Origin: an uncultured Bacteroidota bacterium
GTDB lineage: Bacteria; Bacteroidota; Bacteroidia; Chitinophagales; LD1
DNA: 8,072 bases
Reading direction: 5' to 3'
Assembly: GCA_937894725.1 (NCBI GenBank)
Contig: CALAYL010000082.1
Coordinates: 1 to 8,072, forward strand
The notes beneath the pieces are model-generated. The model ran no database searches and was not told the origin of the DNA. It saw only the letters and a program-made list of their open reading frames with translations. A program made the position numbers and the translations under genes. This document shows, piece by piece, positions 1 to 7,150 of the stretch; position 1 is the first letter of the stretch, and each line of letters begins with the position of its first letter.

Positions 1-496
1 TGATAATACCCCATTTTTTTTGGCTTCTGGCTGTCTTTGGTGCATAAAAAAGAAAATAAAACAACAACAAAACTGCCCCATTGGCAAAAAGTGTAGATGC
101 CATATCGCCCATCACTACACTAGCATTTTGGAGAAGTATAGGGGCTGTGCCGAGCATCGCACAGCTCATAAGAGCTATAGAAACACTAAACGGTTTAATA
201 GTGAAATAGATAATCGCTAGCAGCACTAAAAACTGGAAAGTGGTAATCCATGTAATCAATGTGCTAAAGCCAAAAATCTGAATGCCAATAGCATAGGGCA
301 AGAAAGTCCCTACACGATTAGCATAAAAATTATGTATAATATCCCAGTTGCCATGAAGTAGCTCATTAGCTGCTGATAAATAATCAGCACAATCACCTAC
401 TGTAAACCCTCTATGAAATGGGATAGTGAACACTAAAACACTTACACAGAGTAATGCAAATAGTAGGTCGTAGTTGCTTAGGTTTAGCTTGCGCAT
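1..496 (-). CDS. GT39/ArnT-like membrane glycosyltransferase, N-terminal part (runs off left edge)
   Basis: An open frame on the minus strand runs from an ATG at 496 to the window edge without a stop, giving about 165 residues. The protein starts with a short polar N-terminus and a first membrane segment at about residues 10-26. A soluble loop follows, with the pattern GDCADYL (34-40), a helix SAANELLHG and then RVGTFLPYAI (61-70). Further hydrophobic segments lie at about 70-100, 104-122 and 138-151. This N-terminal layout (acidic residue in the first periplasmic loop, then 'YL..A..L..G', then an Arg before the next helix) is typical of PMT/ArnT/GT39 proteins, which transfer sugars from polyprenyl-phosphate donors outside the cytoplasmic membrane. 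The acceptor cannot be told. An in-frame ATG at 538 would add 14 residues; I prefer 496 because the membrane segment then begins at a usual distance and the upstream gap stays non-coding. The gene is divergent from the SGNH gene. The alternative is another polytopic membrane protein of unknown role; the family call is moderately sure, the coding call is strong. Confidence 0.7.
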   Translation of the reverse strand, partial: MRKLNLSNYDLLFALLCVSVLVFTIPFHRGFTVGDCADYLSAANELLHGNWDIIHNFYANRVGTFLPYAIGIQIFGFSTLITWITTFQFLVLLAIIYFTIKPFSVSIALMSCAMLGTAPILLQNASVVMGDMASTLFANGAVLLLFYFLFYAPKTARSQKKWGII

Positions 497-561
497 TGGA
501 CTTTTCAAAGATACTTTCACTAAAAGTATAAATTCCATTATCTTAGTTTTGAAAAAAATGA
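497..561. promoter_or_regulatory. Divergent intergenic region, candidate promoters
   Basis: This 65-base gap separates the divergent GT39-like and SGNH genes and is the only place in the window where both strands must start transcription. On the minus strand TATCTTTG (513 to 506) matches the Bacteroidota -7 consensus TAnnTTTG and lies about 9 bases before the ATG at 496. On the plus strand TAGTTTTG (544-551) also matches and ends 10 bases before the ATG at 562. Neither has a clear TTTG -33 element at the expected spacing, and both would give almost leaderless transcripts. The region must hold promoters by position; the exact boxes are tentative. Confidence 0.3.
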
Positions 562-1803
562 ATGTTGTCCAAAAAAACACCCTTATTTCTTTTTTATGGC
601 GCTGTTCTCGTTTCTATACTTGGCTTACTGAAACTCTACCATGATTTTCATGTTCCTTTTACCAGAACGGGTCTCAAAAATATTTTAGGATTTTATGCCT
701 TCCTTATCGTTCTGATGATAGCGCTTTTGAGGCTTATTTTATCTCACTTGGTGAAAAAAACAGCTACTCGGTTTTTGATATGGACGCTTTTTTGTGCCTT
801 AATGGTATCCCTGGTTATTGCTGAAACTGGATTAAGACTTTTTGCAAAAAACGCTACTTATACAGAATCCCAAAGTGGGTTTTATTTATCAAAAATACAC
901 AATGAAGAGGATACTTTAAACATTATTTACCCTTCATATAGACCTGTTTTAGAAACTAGTGAATTTAGCTACCCTCGAATCGCCAATAGTGATGGCTTTC
1001 GAGATTTGCCTTTTGTACCCAATATGGATTCGTCTAAAACATTAATCCAAACCTATGGTGATTCTTTTACAGAGGGAGATGGTACTTGCATGGATTCGAG
1101 CTATCCCTCAGCTCTCAGGCACATTTTAGCCGCAGATGGGAGAAACAATATCCTGATTCAAAATATGGGCATCTGTGGCAATGACCCCGGTTTTTATGAA
1201 ATTCAGCTTCGGAATAGAGGGTTGAAACAACATCCACAGCTTTTAGTCATGACCTACAGTAGCTTTGATTTTACTTTTGATTTTTTTTGTAGAGGGGGAT
1301 TGTCCCGATTTGGTACATACCCTATGATAGGTTTGCAGTATCCTAGATGGGAAATTCTATATGCCTATTCCTATATTTTTAGGCTAATCGTCAAAGCAGT
1401 TTCAGATAGAGACCCATCCACCTATTTTATGAATGCCGCAAGTGTCTTAAAAAGACAAAATGAACTAAAATCGGAATGGAACAAGGTCTTTGTCAGATTA
1501 AATGACATGGCAAAAAGACATAAGATCAAAATATTTTTAATCAAAAAACCCGAAGGCAGCGAAGTCATAAACAGACAGTACATGTATGATTTCTCTTTTT
1601 TTGAAAAAGAGTTGGATACCCTAAGCCAAATTAGAAGATATGACCTATTGCCCTATTATCTTGAAACCGAGCAGTGGAATGAGAAAAATACAGGAAGTTA
1701 CTATTGGAAAAAAGATGGTCATCACAACTCAAAAGGATATGCAGTGATGGCAAAAGGCGTCTTTAAAGGACTGAAAGAAGCATATCCAGAAATATTTCAT
1801 TAG
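562..1803 (+). CDS. Membrane-anchored SGNH/GDSL-type hydrolase or acyltransferase-like protein
   Basis: This 413-residue protein has three predicted membrane segments (about residues 8-26, 41-63 and 70-88), followed by a soluble domain. The soluble domain carries SGNH-family signatures. Block I is GDSFTEGDG (166-174) with Ser168 as the expected nucleophile. NMGICGND (201-208) gives the conserved Asn and Gly of block II, and DGHHNSKGY (385-393) gives the Asp385/His388 pair of block V. The stretch before block I (NSDGFRDLPF, 142-151) is also common in SGNH proteins of polysaccharide loci. The usual block III GxND is not obvious: the expected position reads YSSFD (232-236), so the oxyanion Asn may be missing or supplied elsewhere. 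Family members remove or transfer acyl groups on glycans and lipids; with this membrane anchor, a role in editing or acylating an exported glycan is plausible but not shown. It is the first gene of the plus-strand unit, 23 bases before radical SAM gene A. The start is the first in-frame ATG; an overlapping ATG at 558 is out of frame. Confidence 0.85.
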   Translation: MLSKKTPLFLFYGAVLVSILGLLKLYHDFHVPFTRTGLKNILGFYAFLIVLMIALLRLILSHLVKKTATRFLIWTLFCALMVSLVIAETGLRLFAKNATYTESQSGFYLSKIHNEEDTLNIIYPSYRPVLETSEFSYPRIANSDGFRDLPFVPNMDSSKTLIQTYGDSFTEGDGTCMDSSYPSALRHILAADGRNNILIQNMGICGNDPGFYEIQLRNRGLKQHPQLLVMTYSSFDFTFDFFCRGGLSRFGTYPMIGLQYPRWEILYAYSYIFRLIVKAVSDRDPSTYFMNAASVLKRQNELKSEWNKVFVRLNDMAKRHKIKIFLIKKPEGSEVINRQYMYDFSFFEKELDTLSQIRRYDLLPYYLETEQWNEKNTGSYYWKKDGHHNSKGYAVMAKGVFKGLKEAYPEIFH

Positions 1804-1826
1804 TTTAGAACTCTGTATATAAACAA

Positions 1827-3338
1827 ATGATTGATTTCTTAGAATCTATAAAAACACACTGGCAGTTAAACAAGCGATATGATACTTCTATAAAAGAAGG
1901 GTTTTCACCGCTCGATAAAAAACGATACAAGCAGTTTAATCAGTTTAGACCAGATGGTGCTAAGCCCATATTTTGCTATCTGCCCTATAATAGTCTCACT
2001 TTTTCGTTTAGTGGAAAGGTGTTTGTTTGCGGCTATAATCGGGAAATTCTTTTAGGAAAATATCCGCAAAACACTATTGATGAAATATGGCATGGCGATA
2101 ATGCAAAAAAACTGCGAGAGCATATGTCGCACAATGATTTAGATTTTGGCTGCCAACATTGCAAGTATTTTTTTGATAAAGGAAAGTTTTCAAATTTACG
2201 TCCTTTAGTTTTTGATAAGTACTATCAAAATACGGCTGCTACTTATCCTACTGTATTTGAGTTTGAACTCAGCAATGAGTGCAACCTCGAATGCCAAATG
2301 TGTCATGGTGAAGTATCTTCTAGTATTCGTAAAAATAAGGATAAACTCCCTCCACTTCCTATGGTATATGATGATGCATTTGTAGCACAATTAGCAGAAT
2401 ATATACCGCATTTGAAGGAGGCTAAATTTTATGGAGGTGAACCTTTTCTAATCCCTATTTATTACAAAATATGGGACAAGGTGAAAGCGCTTAATCCCTC
2501 ATTGGAGCTGTTTTTGATAACCAACGGTATGCATTGGAATAAAAAAATAGAGGCGCTTGTTACCGAGCTCAACTTTGATCTAGCAGTATCCATAGATGCT
2601 ATGGATAAAGAAAAACTAGAAACGATTCGTAAAAACGTAGTGAAAGAAAAATTGCTTGAAAATATTGAACGATTTAGTCGTATTTGTTCTAAAAAGGGTA
2701 AGTATCTATCGCTCAGTTTTACCCTACAGAAAGATAATTGGGATCAACTCCCATTGGTGCTAAAGCATTGCAATGAAGTGGAAGCTTATATTTATGTTAG
2801 TTATCTCGAAAGACCTATTCATTTTGCAATCACGGATATGACTAAAGCACAATTGATGGAAATGAGAGCATACTATGAAAAGTTTAGTTTCCCGATTTTT
2901 ACACAAAAAGAACGGCACAACAAAAAGTGTTTTGAGGATGTAAAAAAATACTTAGACATTTATATTGAAAATGCAGAAGAGACTAAATACCATCAATATA
3001 GATTTGACAAAAGCACATCTGCTGAAGGTGTATATATTGAAACCGATTTTTCAAAACACATGTATACGTTAATTTCAGAACAGGAGTGGCTAAAATGGGT
3101 GGAAGATTCCTATAAAAAAGCCCCTAATCACCAGATATTCTTACCCAAAGAAATATTTTTGCGAAATATCGCAGAAGCTACGAAGGGGTTTGATGCAGAA
3201 GATATTAAAATATTGAAAAGCACTATGGCAGGCTCTCCATTTGAGCAAATATTGAAAAGTGTAAAATACTTCTCCATAGAAGAGCTTAAAAGTAAGAGTG
3301 CGGCTCAACTACAAAAATATAGAACAGAAATACGGTAA
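1827..3338 (+). CDS. Radical SAM protein A with N-terminal twitch/SPASM-like domain
   Basis: This is a 503-residue radical SAM protein. The core begins near residue 140 and carries the SAM-cluster motif CNLECQMC (Cys152, Cys156, Cys159). GGEP (203-206) for SAM binding, LITNG (230-234) and SIDA (255-258) follow, all at normal core positions. Ahead of the core lies a four-cysteine module: Cys50-x12-Gly63-x4-Cys68, then about 40 residues including IDEIW (84-88), then Cys109-x2-Cys112. This matches the first half of a SPASM domain (C-x9-15-G-x4-C ... CxxC) and predicts one auxiliary [4Fe-4S] cluster. SPASM or twitch modules normally follow the core; here the module precedes it, as in proteins named 'twitch domain-containing radical SAM protein'. 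The roughly 150-residue C-terminal tail is unrecognised and largely charged and helical. The protein has no signal peptide, so it is cytoplasmic. The start has no clear Shine-Dalgarno sequence. A is the most diverged of the three paralogues (DNWDQLP where B and C have NNWxEMP). The substrate is unknown; context suggests a sugar or glycan intermediate. Confidence 0.9.
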   Translation: MIDFLESIKTHWQLNKRYDTSIKEGFSPLDKKRYKQFNQFRPDGAKPIFCYLPYNSLTFSFSGKVFVCGYNREILLGKYPQNTIDEIWHGDNAKKLREHMSHNDLDFGCQHCKYFFDKGKFSNLRPLVFDKYYQNTAATYPTVFEFELSNECNLECQMCHGEVSSSIRKNKDKLPPLPMVYDDAFVAQLAEYIPHLKEAKFYGGEPFLIPIYYKIWDKVKALNPSLELFLITNGMHWNKKIEALVTELNFDLAVSIDAMDKEKLETIRKNVVKEKLLENIERFSRICSKKGKYLSLSFTLQKDNWDQLPLVLKHCNEVEAYIYVSYLERPIHFAITDMTKAQLMEMRAYYEKFSFPIFTQKERHNKKCFEDVKKYLDIYIENAEETKYHQYRFDKSTSAEGVYIETDFSKHMYTLISEQEWLKWVEDSYKKAPNHQIFLPKEIFLRNIAEATKGFDAEDIKILKSTMAGSPFEQILKSVKYFSIEELKSKSAAQLQKYRTEIR

Positions 3339-3340
3339 AA

Positions 3341-4804
3341 GTGAACGATGTGAAAGAAAAAATATTTCGATTTATAAATAGGCTTACTGCAAAAAAGGGG
3401 CATCATACTTCTGCTGATCTTGGAGGAACGATTATAGCTGATTATACAGCTTCGCGCGGCAAACTAGATAGTACCTATATTTGTCATGCACCATTTAGCA
3501 ATATGTATTTCAATGTACATGGAGACTGTGCACCCTGCTGGCTGACATTCATAGATCCAGATTCGTATAAGGAAAAATCTATTCGTGAGATTTGGTTTGG
3601 AGAAAAGTATCAAACACTTCGAAAAAAACTACTCAACTATGATTTAACGTTTAGGTGTAGCGTATGTCTTAAAAATTTGCAGAGCGGAAATTTCACCTCT
3701 GTATTAGCCAAGGCGTATGATGTAAATCCTATACAGGAATATCCGAGTATGATGGAGTTGGAGATAGAAAACACCTGCAATCTAGAGTGTGTGATGTGTA
3801 TAGGAGAGCTATCTTCTGCCATTAGAAAAAACAGGGATAAACTGCCTCCTATTAAAAGCCCCTATAATGATGCTTTTGTAGAGCAATTAGAAGAGTTTAT
3901 TCCACATCTAAAAGAGCTTCGATTTAATGGTGGCGAGCCTTTTTTGATAAATGCAGTCTTTAAAATATTTGAACGAGTAGAAAAACTAAATCCTGCCCTG
4001 AAAATAGTCATCGCTACGAATGGCACTGTTTGGAATTATAAAGTGCGCGAATGGTTAGAAAAATTAAATATTCATATCAATTTTTCGCTCGACTCCCTCA
4101 CACCTGAAATATATGAAGCTATTCGTATTAATGCCCACTTTGATAGAGTGATGGAACATTTTTTACACTTTAGAAAGTACTGCTTAGAAAATAAGCGTAC
4201 CATGTGCTTGATGGTAAATCCAATGCGCAACAACTGGCATGAAATGCCTGAATTTATTCGCTTTGTCAATAAGCACAATATTAATATTTGGTTCAACACC
4301 ATACATCGCCCCGAGGAGTGGTCTATTTGGGCACTGCCCTCCAAAACACTCTCTGAAGTTTATGAAACACTTACGAATACTGCTTTTGGGAAGGAAGATA
4401 GAGCTGGATCATTGTCTAGTTATAACATTAGCATCTATAACAATTTGGTGAATGTGCAAATAAAAAACTGGTTGAAAGAGGCGATGGAAAGAGAGGCTCG
4501 CGAAAAGGATAAAACCATAGTAGAGTTGGAAGAAGATGCTGAAAGGGCATTTAAACAAACACTTAAAGACTATGTGTATTCGGCATTTAATGATGGAGAG
4601 GAGCAGAATAATTACAGGTATCAAAATATCATAGAGAAAACAGATTTCATTGTGACTAGTGTAAGAGAAGCTAATCCTTCATTGGAATTTTATAAGCTTG
4701 TAAGAGAAGTGCCTGCCGATGTATATTATCATCAACTTGCATCAAAGAGTGTAAATGAGTTGCTTGATGAATTTAAAGATCGCTACCAACAACCTAAGTC
4801 CTAA
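3341..4804 (+). CDS. Radical SAM protein B with N-terminal twitch/SPASM-like domain
   Basis: This is a 487-residue paralogue of protein A, starting at a GTG only 2 bases after A's stop, so translation is probably coupled. No in-frame ATG lies nearby, but GTG at 3350 is an alternative start. The N-terminal module has Cys48-x12-Gly61-x4-Cys66 and Cys106-x2-Cys109, with an additional Cys63 inside the second motif (GDCAPC). The core carries CNLECVMC (Cys146, Cys150, Cys153), GGEP (197-200), IATNG (224-228) and SLDS (249-252). NPMRNNWHEMP (293-303) closely matches the same stretch in C, so B and C look like nearer relatives than either is to A. After the core comes a strongly charged, helix-prone segment (for example EREAREKDKTIVELEEDAE, near 382-400) and a C-terminal motif resembling the other two. 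The protein is predicted to be cytoplasmic, an Fe-S enzyme with two clusters. Its end overlaps the convergent gene C by 11 bases, so no terminator fits between them. Its chemistry and substrate cannot be inferred. Confidence 0.9.
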   Translation: MNDVKEKIFRFINRLTAKKGHHTSADLGGTIIADYTASRGKLDSTYICHAPFSNMYFNVHGDCAPCWLTFIDPDSYKEKSIREIWFGEKYQTLRKKLLNYDLTFRCSVCLKNLQSGNFTSVLAKAYDVNPIQEYPSMMELEIENTCNLECVMCIGELSSAIRKNRDKLPPIKSPYNDAFVEQLEEFIPHLKELRFNGGEPFLINAVFKIFERVEKLNPALKIVIATNGTVWNYKVREWLEKLNIHINFSLDSLTPEIYEAIRINAHFDRVMEHFLHFRKYCLENKRTMCLMVNPMRNNWHEMPEFIRFVNKHNINIWFNTIHRPEEWSIWALPSKTLSEVYETLTNTAFGKEDRAGSLSSYNISIYNNLVNVQIKNWLKEAMEREAREKDKTIVELEEDAERAFKQTLKDYVYSAFNDGEEQNNYRYQNIIEKTDFIVTSVREANPSLEFYKLVREVPADVYYHQLASKSVNELLDEFKDRYQQPKS

Positions 4805-6341
4805 CCTCAAATTGAGCAGCAAAAATTTTGCTCAACTCATCAAGTTCTTTTTCCGCAATAAGCGAGGAGAAAATTAGGGGAGGGGCTTGAGATGACATTT
4901 GCAAAATCTTTTCTCGATAGACATGATTTTCAATTAGGCTAGAGAGTTGTTCTAGCTTTTTAAATGATTCTTTATTTTCTACTAGACCCAAATACTTATT
5001 GGAAACTTCTATGAAACAATAAAGGGAATTGGCAATTTGCCCTTGAGGTGTTTTCGCAAAAATAGCCCCTAACTTATTCTGTATAGCCCTTTGCTCTTCA
5101 GTAAATCCTTTGTCTTCTAGCGAAATTAATTGCACAATAAGCTTTCGGATTTCTTCTAAAGACCACACTGCTGATTCACTTTCTATGTCATTAACTGCTA
5201 GCCTATCCAGCGTGCTTTTTTCTTCTATCCACCCATTTAAAAGCTGTATAAAATCAGTATATGCTCTTATACTTAAATTAACAGACGACTGCGAATTTCG
5301 ATCTAGTGCTGGTAGCTTCTTATGATTTAGGAAAGTAACGATTTCGGTAAGTTTAGCGCTCGAAAGTTCTTTCAACGAAAGTTCAAATGGAGTAAATACA
5401 ACATTAAAATAAAGGGTGATATTTCGTTCGATACAAAAATCTAACATAGCGGGCATCTCTCTCCAGTTGTTGGTCATAGGGCAGGCAGCCATTGAAATAA
5501 AAGTTTTTTTTCGCTTTGTGTAATCCATAAAATACACTAAGTTTTCCATTACTTTTTCATAATTGCCATTTACCCTGATGGCTTTGTATGTTTCTTTTTC
5601 TATAGAGTCTATAGAGAGAATAATTCCAGCGTTTAGACCTTCTAGCAAATCTTTAATTCTATTATTTAAAAAAGTGCCGTTAGTGGTAATATGTATTCTG
5701 ATTTTAGGATTAATTTTTAAAATTCGTTCCCATATAGTGAGGTAGATGTCTATCATAAAGGGTTCTCCACCTAAAAATTTCGCATCTGTAAGGTGTGGTA
5801 TAAACTCTTCTAATTGCTCTACAAATTTTTCGTTGTAAGGGGAAATAATCGGAGGTAGTTTTTCTCTGTTTTTGCGAATACTTGACGAGAAGCTACCGTT
5901 GCACATAATGCACTCCAAATTACATTCATTGCTCAATTCAAACTCCATGACTTTGGGATATTCAAAACCACCGGTAATAAGGTGTTTAACTTTGTTGATT
6001 TGGGTAGTCAGTGGATTAGAGGCATATTCGTCATAGTACTTCGCTCTCACACCTTGATAATTTCCAGCCTCTATCATTTTACCACATTCTATGCAGCCTC
6101 CCCCTAAGTTGTTTTCATTTATAAAACCACGAAGGCTATTTAGCTTTTGTCCAGCCCAGATGTCTCTAATGCTCTGCTCAGGCCATTTCCCAAGGATATG
6201 TTTAAAATTATAACAACAAGCCCGAACCTCACCCGTTTGTTCAAAGTTGAGATTGACTAAAGGTGCGTGACAGACAGTTTTTTTGTTTGCGCAACTTCTA
6301 GATGCATTGTATGCCTGAATTGTTTTTTGGGATAAAATCAT
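4794..6341 (-). CDS. Radical SAM protein C with N-terminal twitch/SPASM-like domain
   Basis: This 515-residue third paralogue is encoded on the opposite strand, as the last gene of the minus-strand glycosyltransferase unit in this window. Its N-terminus before the cysteine module is shorter than in A and B. The module is Cys24-x12-Gly37-x4-Cys42 (with Cys43 directly after) and Cys83-x2-Cys86, with IRDIW (58-62) between. The core has CNLECIMC (Cys140, Cys144, Cys147), GGEP (191-194), ITTNG (218-222), SIDS (243-246) and PMTNNWREMP (288-297). About 20 extra residues (near 105-127) sit between the module and the core compared with B. The C-terminal tail is the longest of the three and helix-rich. 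The ATG at 6341 lies 14 bases after the stop of the GT32-like gene, so cotranscription is likely. It is predicted to be a cytoplasmic enzyme with a radical SAM cluster and one auxiliary [4Fe-4S] cluster. Placement directly behind two glycosyltransferases is the best clue that the family acts on a glycan or sugar substrate; this is inference. Confidence 0.9.
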   Translation of the reverse strand: MILSQKTIQAYNASRSCANKKTVCHAPLVNLNFEQTGEVRACCYNFKHILGKWPEQSIRDIWAGQKLNSLRGFINENNLGGGCIECGKMIEAGNYQGVRAKYYDEYASNPLTTQINKVKHLITGGFEYPKVMEFELSNECNLECIMCNGSFSSSIRKNREKLPPIISPYNEKFVEQLEEFIPHLTDAKFLGGEPFMIDIYLTIWERILKINPKIRIHITTNGTFLNNRIKDLLEGLNAGIILSIDSIEKETYKAIRVNGNYEKVMENLVYFMDYTKRKKTFISMAACPMTNNWREMPAMLDFCIERNITLYFNVVFTPFELSLKELSSAKLTEIVTFLNHKKLPALDRNSQSSVNLSIRAYTDFIQLLNGWIEEKSTLDRLAVNDIESESAVWSLEEIRKLIVQLISLEDKGFTEEQRAIQNKLGAIFAKTPQGQIANSLYCFIEVSNKYLGLVENKESFKKLEQLSSLIENHVYREKILQMSSQAPPLIFSSLIAEKELDELSKIFAAQFEVRT

Positions 6342-6355
6342 CTTTTAGTTGCTTC

Positions 6356-7150
6356 TTATTTTATGTAGCCTAAATATTTCAATCGGTTCATCACTTTCCC
6401 AAAGAAAGTAGAAGGCAAAATAATCAACCCGTATTTATGCAAAAGTAAGGCTAATGTGGACTTATAAAAGAAAATATTTTTCGAGATAGCTCTAGAACGC
6501 CATTCTTCATTCTGCCAATGAATAAACTTCCAACTTTCGGGTATTGGCTCTGCATGTTTTACGAATAGGCTAGTTACATCCCATTGATCAGGATTGCTTA
6601 TACCATGATGGACGTATTGTTCTAATCCTAATTCTTTTACGTAGGCATTGAGAATTTCAATGGGTTTATGCCAATCAGTATTATGTTCATCTATCGAAAA
6701 GAAAGCGTCTTCATAGCACTTCAGCATCAATTCACTTTTTGGTGGACATTTCATCACATTTCCGACAATGGCTAATTCATGATGGTTTCTAAAAAAATAG
6801 GGCAGCCCGATGTTAAATGGCTTCAAGCAGGTTATATCCATATCTACCCACCAACCACCTTTTTCATAGAGTAGTTTATATCTAAAGACATCAGAAAACC
6901 CGGCTACACTTCCTTTGCCGTGGCCATACTTGTTGGCATTTTTATAGCTAAAAACTTTATCTTTGGTTAAGATACTAGCCGCATCGCAAAGTTCTACTTC
7001 TTTCGGCAATAGCGTTTCTAAAGGTTCATATATCCAAAGTCTAAAGGTATGACCATGACCTATAAAAGACTCTATTGTAAGCAGCTCAATTTTACTAAGT
7101 ACTTTGCCAATCCATAAGGAATTGATGATTTTGTTTTCTTCAGCTATCAT
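6356..7150 (-). CDS. GT32-like glycosyltransferase (DXD sugar-binding / capsule synthesis type)
   Basis: This is a 264-residue protein without signal or membrane segments. The N-terminus, with SLWIG (11-15), LLTIESFIGHGH (23-34) and LWIYEP, matches the start of bacterial GT32-type enzymes that transfer sugars from nucleotide-sugars. The hallmark block lies at 84-111: GFSDVFRYKLLYEKGGWWV followed by DMD (103-105) and then CLKP. Asp87 and Arg90 are the conserved donor-binding residues and DMD is the metal-binding DXD. A late HWQNEEWR stretch is also typical of this family. It is cytoplasmic or loosely membrane-associated and likely adds one sugar to a growing surface glycan or oligosaccharide; donor and acceptor are unknown. 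The ATG overlaps the stop of the upstream glycosyltransferase gene in an ATGA arrangement, which indicates translational coupling, and the radical SAM gene C follows after 14 bases. Family assignment is confident, specificity is not. Confidence 0.88.
   Translation of the reverse strand: MIAEENKIINSLWIGKVLSKIELLTIESFIGHGHTFRLWIYEPLETLLPKEVELCDAASILTKDKVFSYKNANKYGHGKGSVAGFSDVFRYKLLYEKGGWWVDMDITCLKPFNIGLPYFFRNHHELAIVGNVMKCPPKSELMLKCYEDAFFSIDEHNTDWHKPIEILNAYVKELGLEQYVHHGISNPDQWDVTSLFVKHAEPIPESWKFIHWQNEEWRSRAISKNIFFYKSTLALLLHKYGLIILPSTFFGKVMNRLKYLGYIK

Noticed and set aside
20..220. Short plus-strand open frame of 66 codons at the left edge
   Set aside because: It lies entirely opposite the minus-strand GT39-like gene and its product has no recognisable features, so it is an antisense shadow.
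536..538. Upstream in-frame ATG as the start of the GT39-like gene
   Set aside because: It would leave only 23 bases to the divergent SGNH start, and it places a TATCTTTG promoter-like box inside the coding region. The ATG at 496 fits the membrane topology better, though the choice is not decisive.
1804..3340. Possible RiPP system with a precursor peptide for the SPASM-like radical SAM enzymes
   Set aside because: The gaps around the radical SAM genes are 23, 2 and 14 bases and B/C overlap, so no precursor gene fits near them. No leader-peptide-binding (RRE-like) domain, protease or exporter is recognisable. A precursor outside the window cannot be excluded.
4794..4804. Bidirectional terminator between the convergent genes B and C
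   Set aside because: The two coding regions overlap here, and I see no GC-rich hairpin with a T-tract at the junction.
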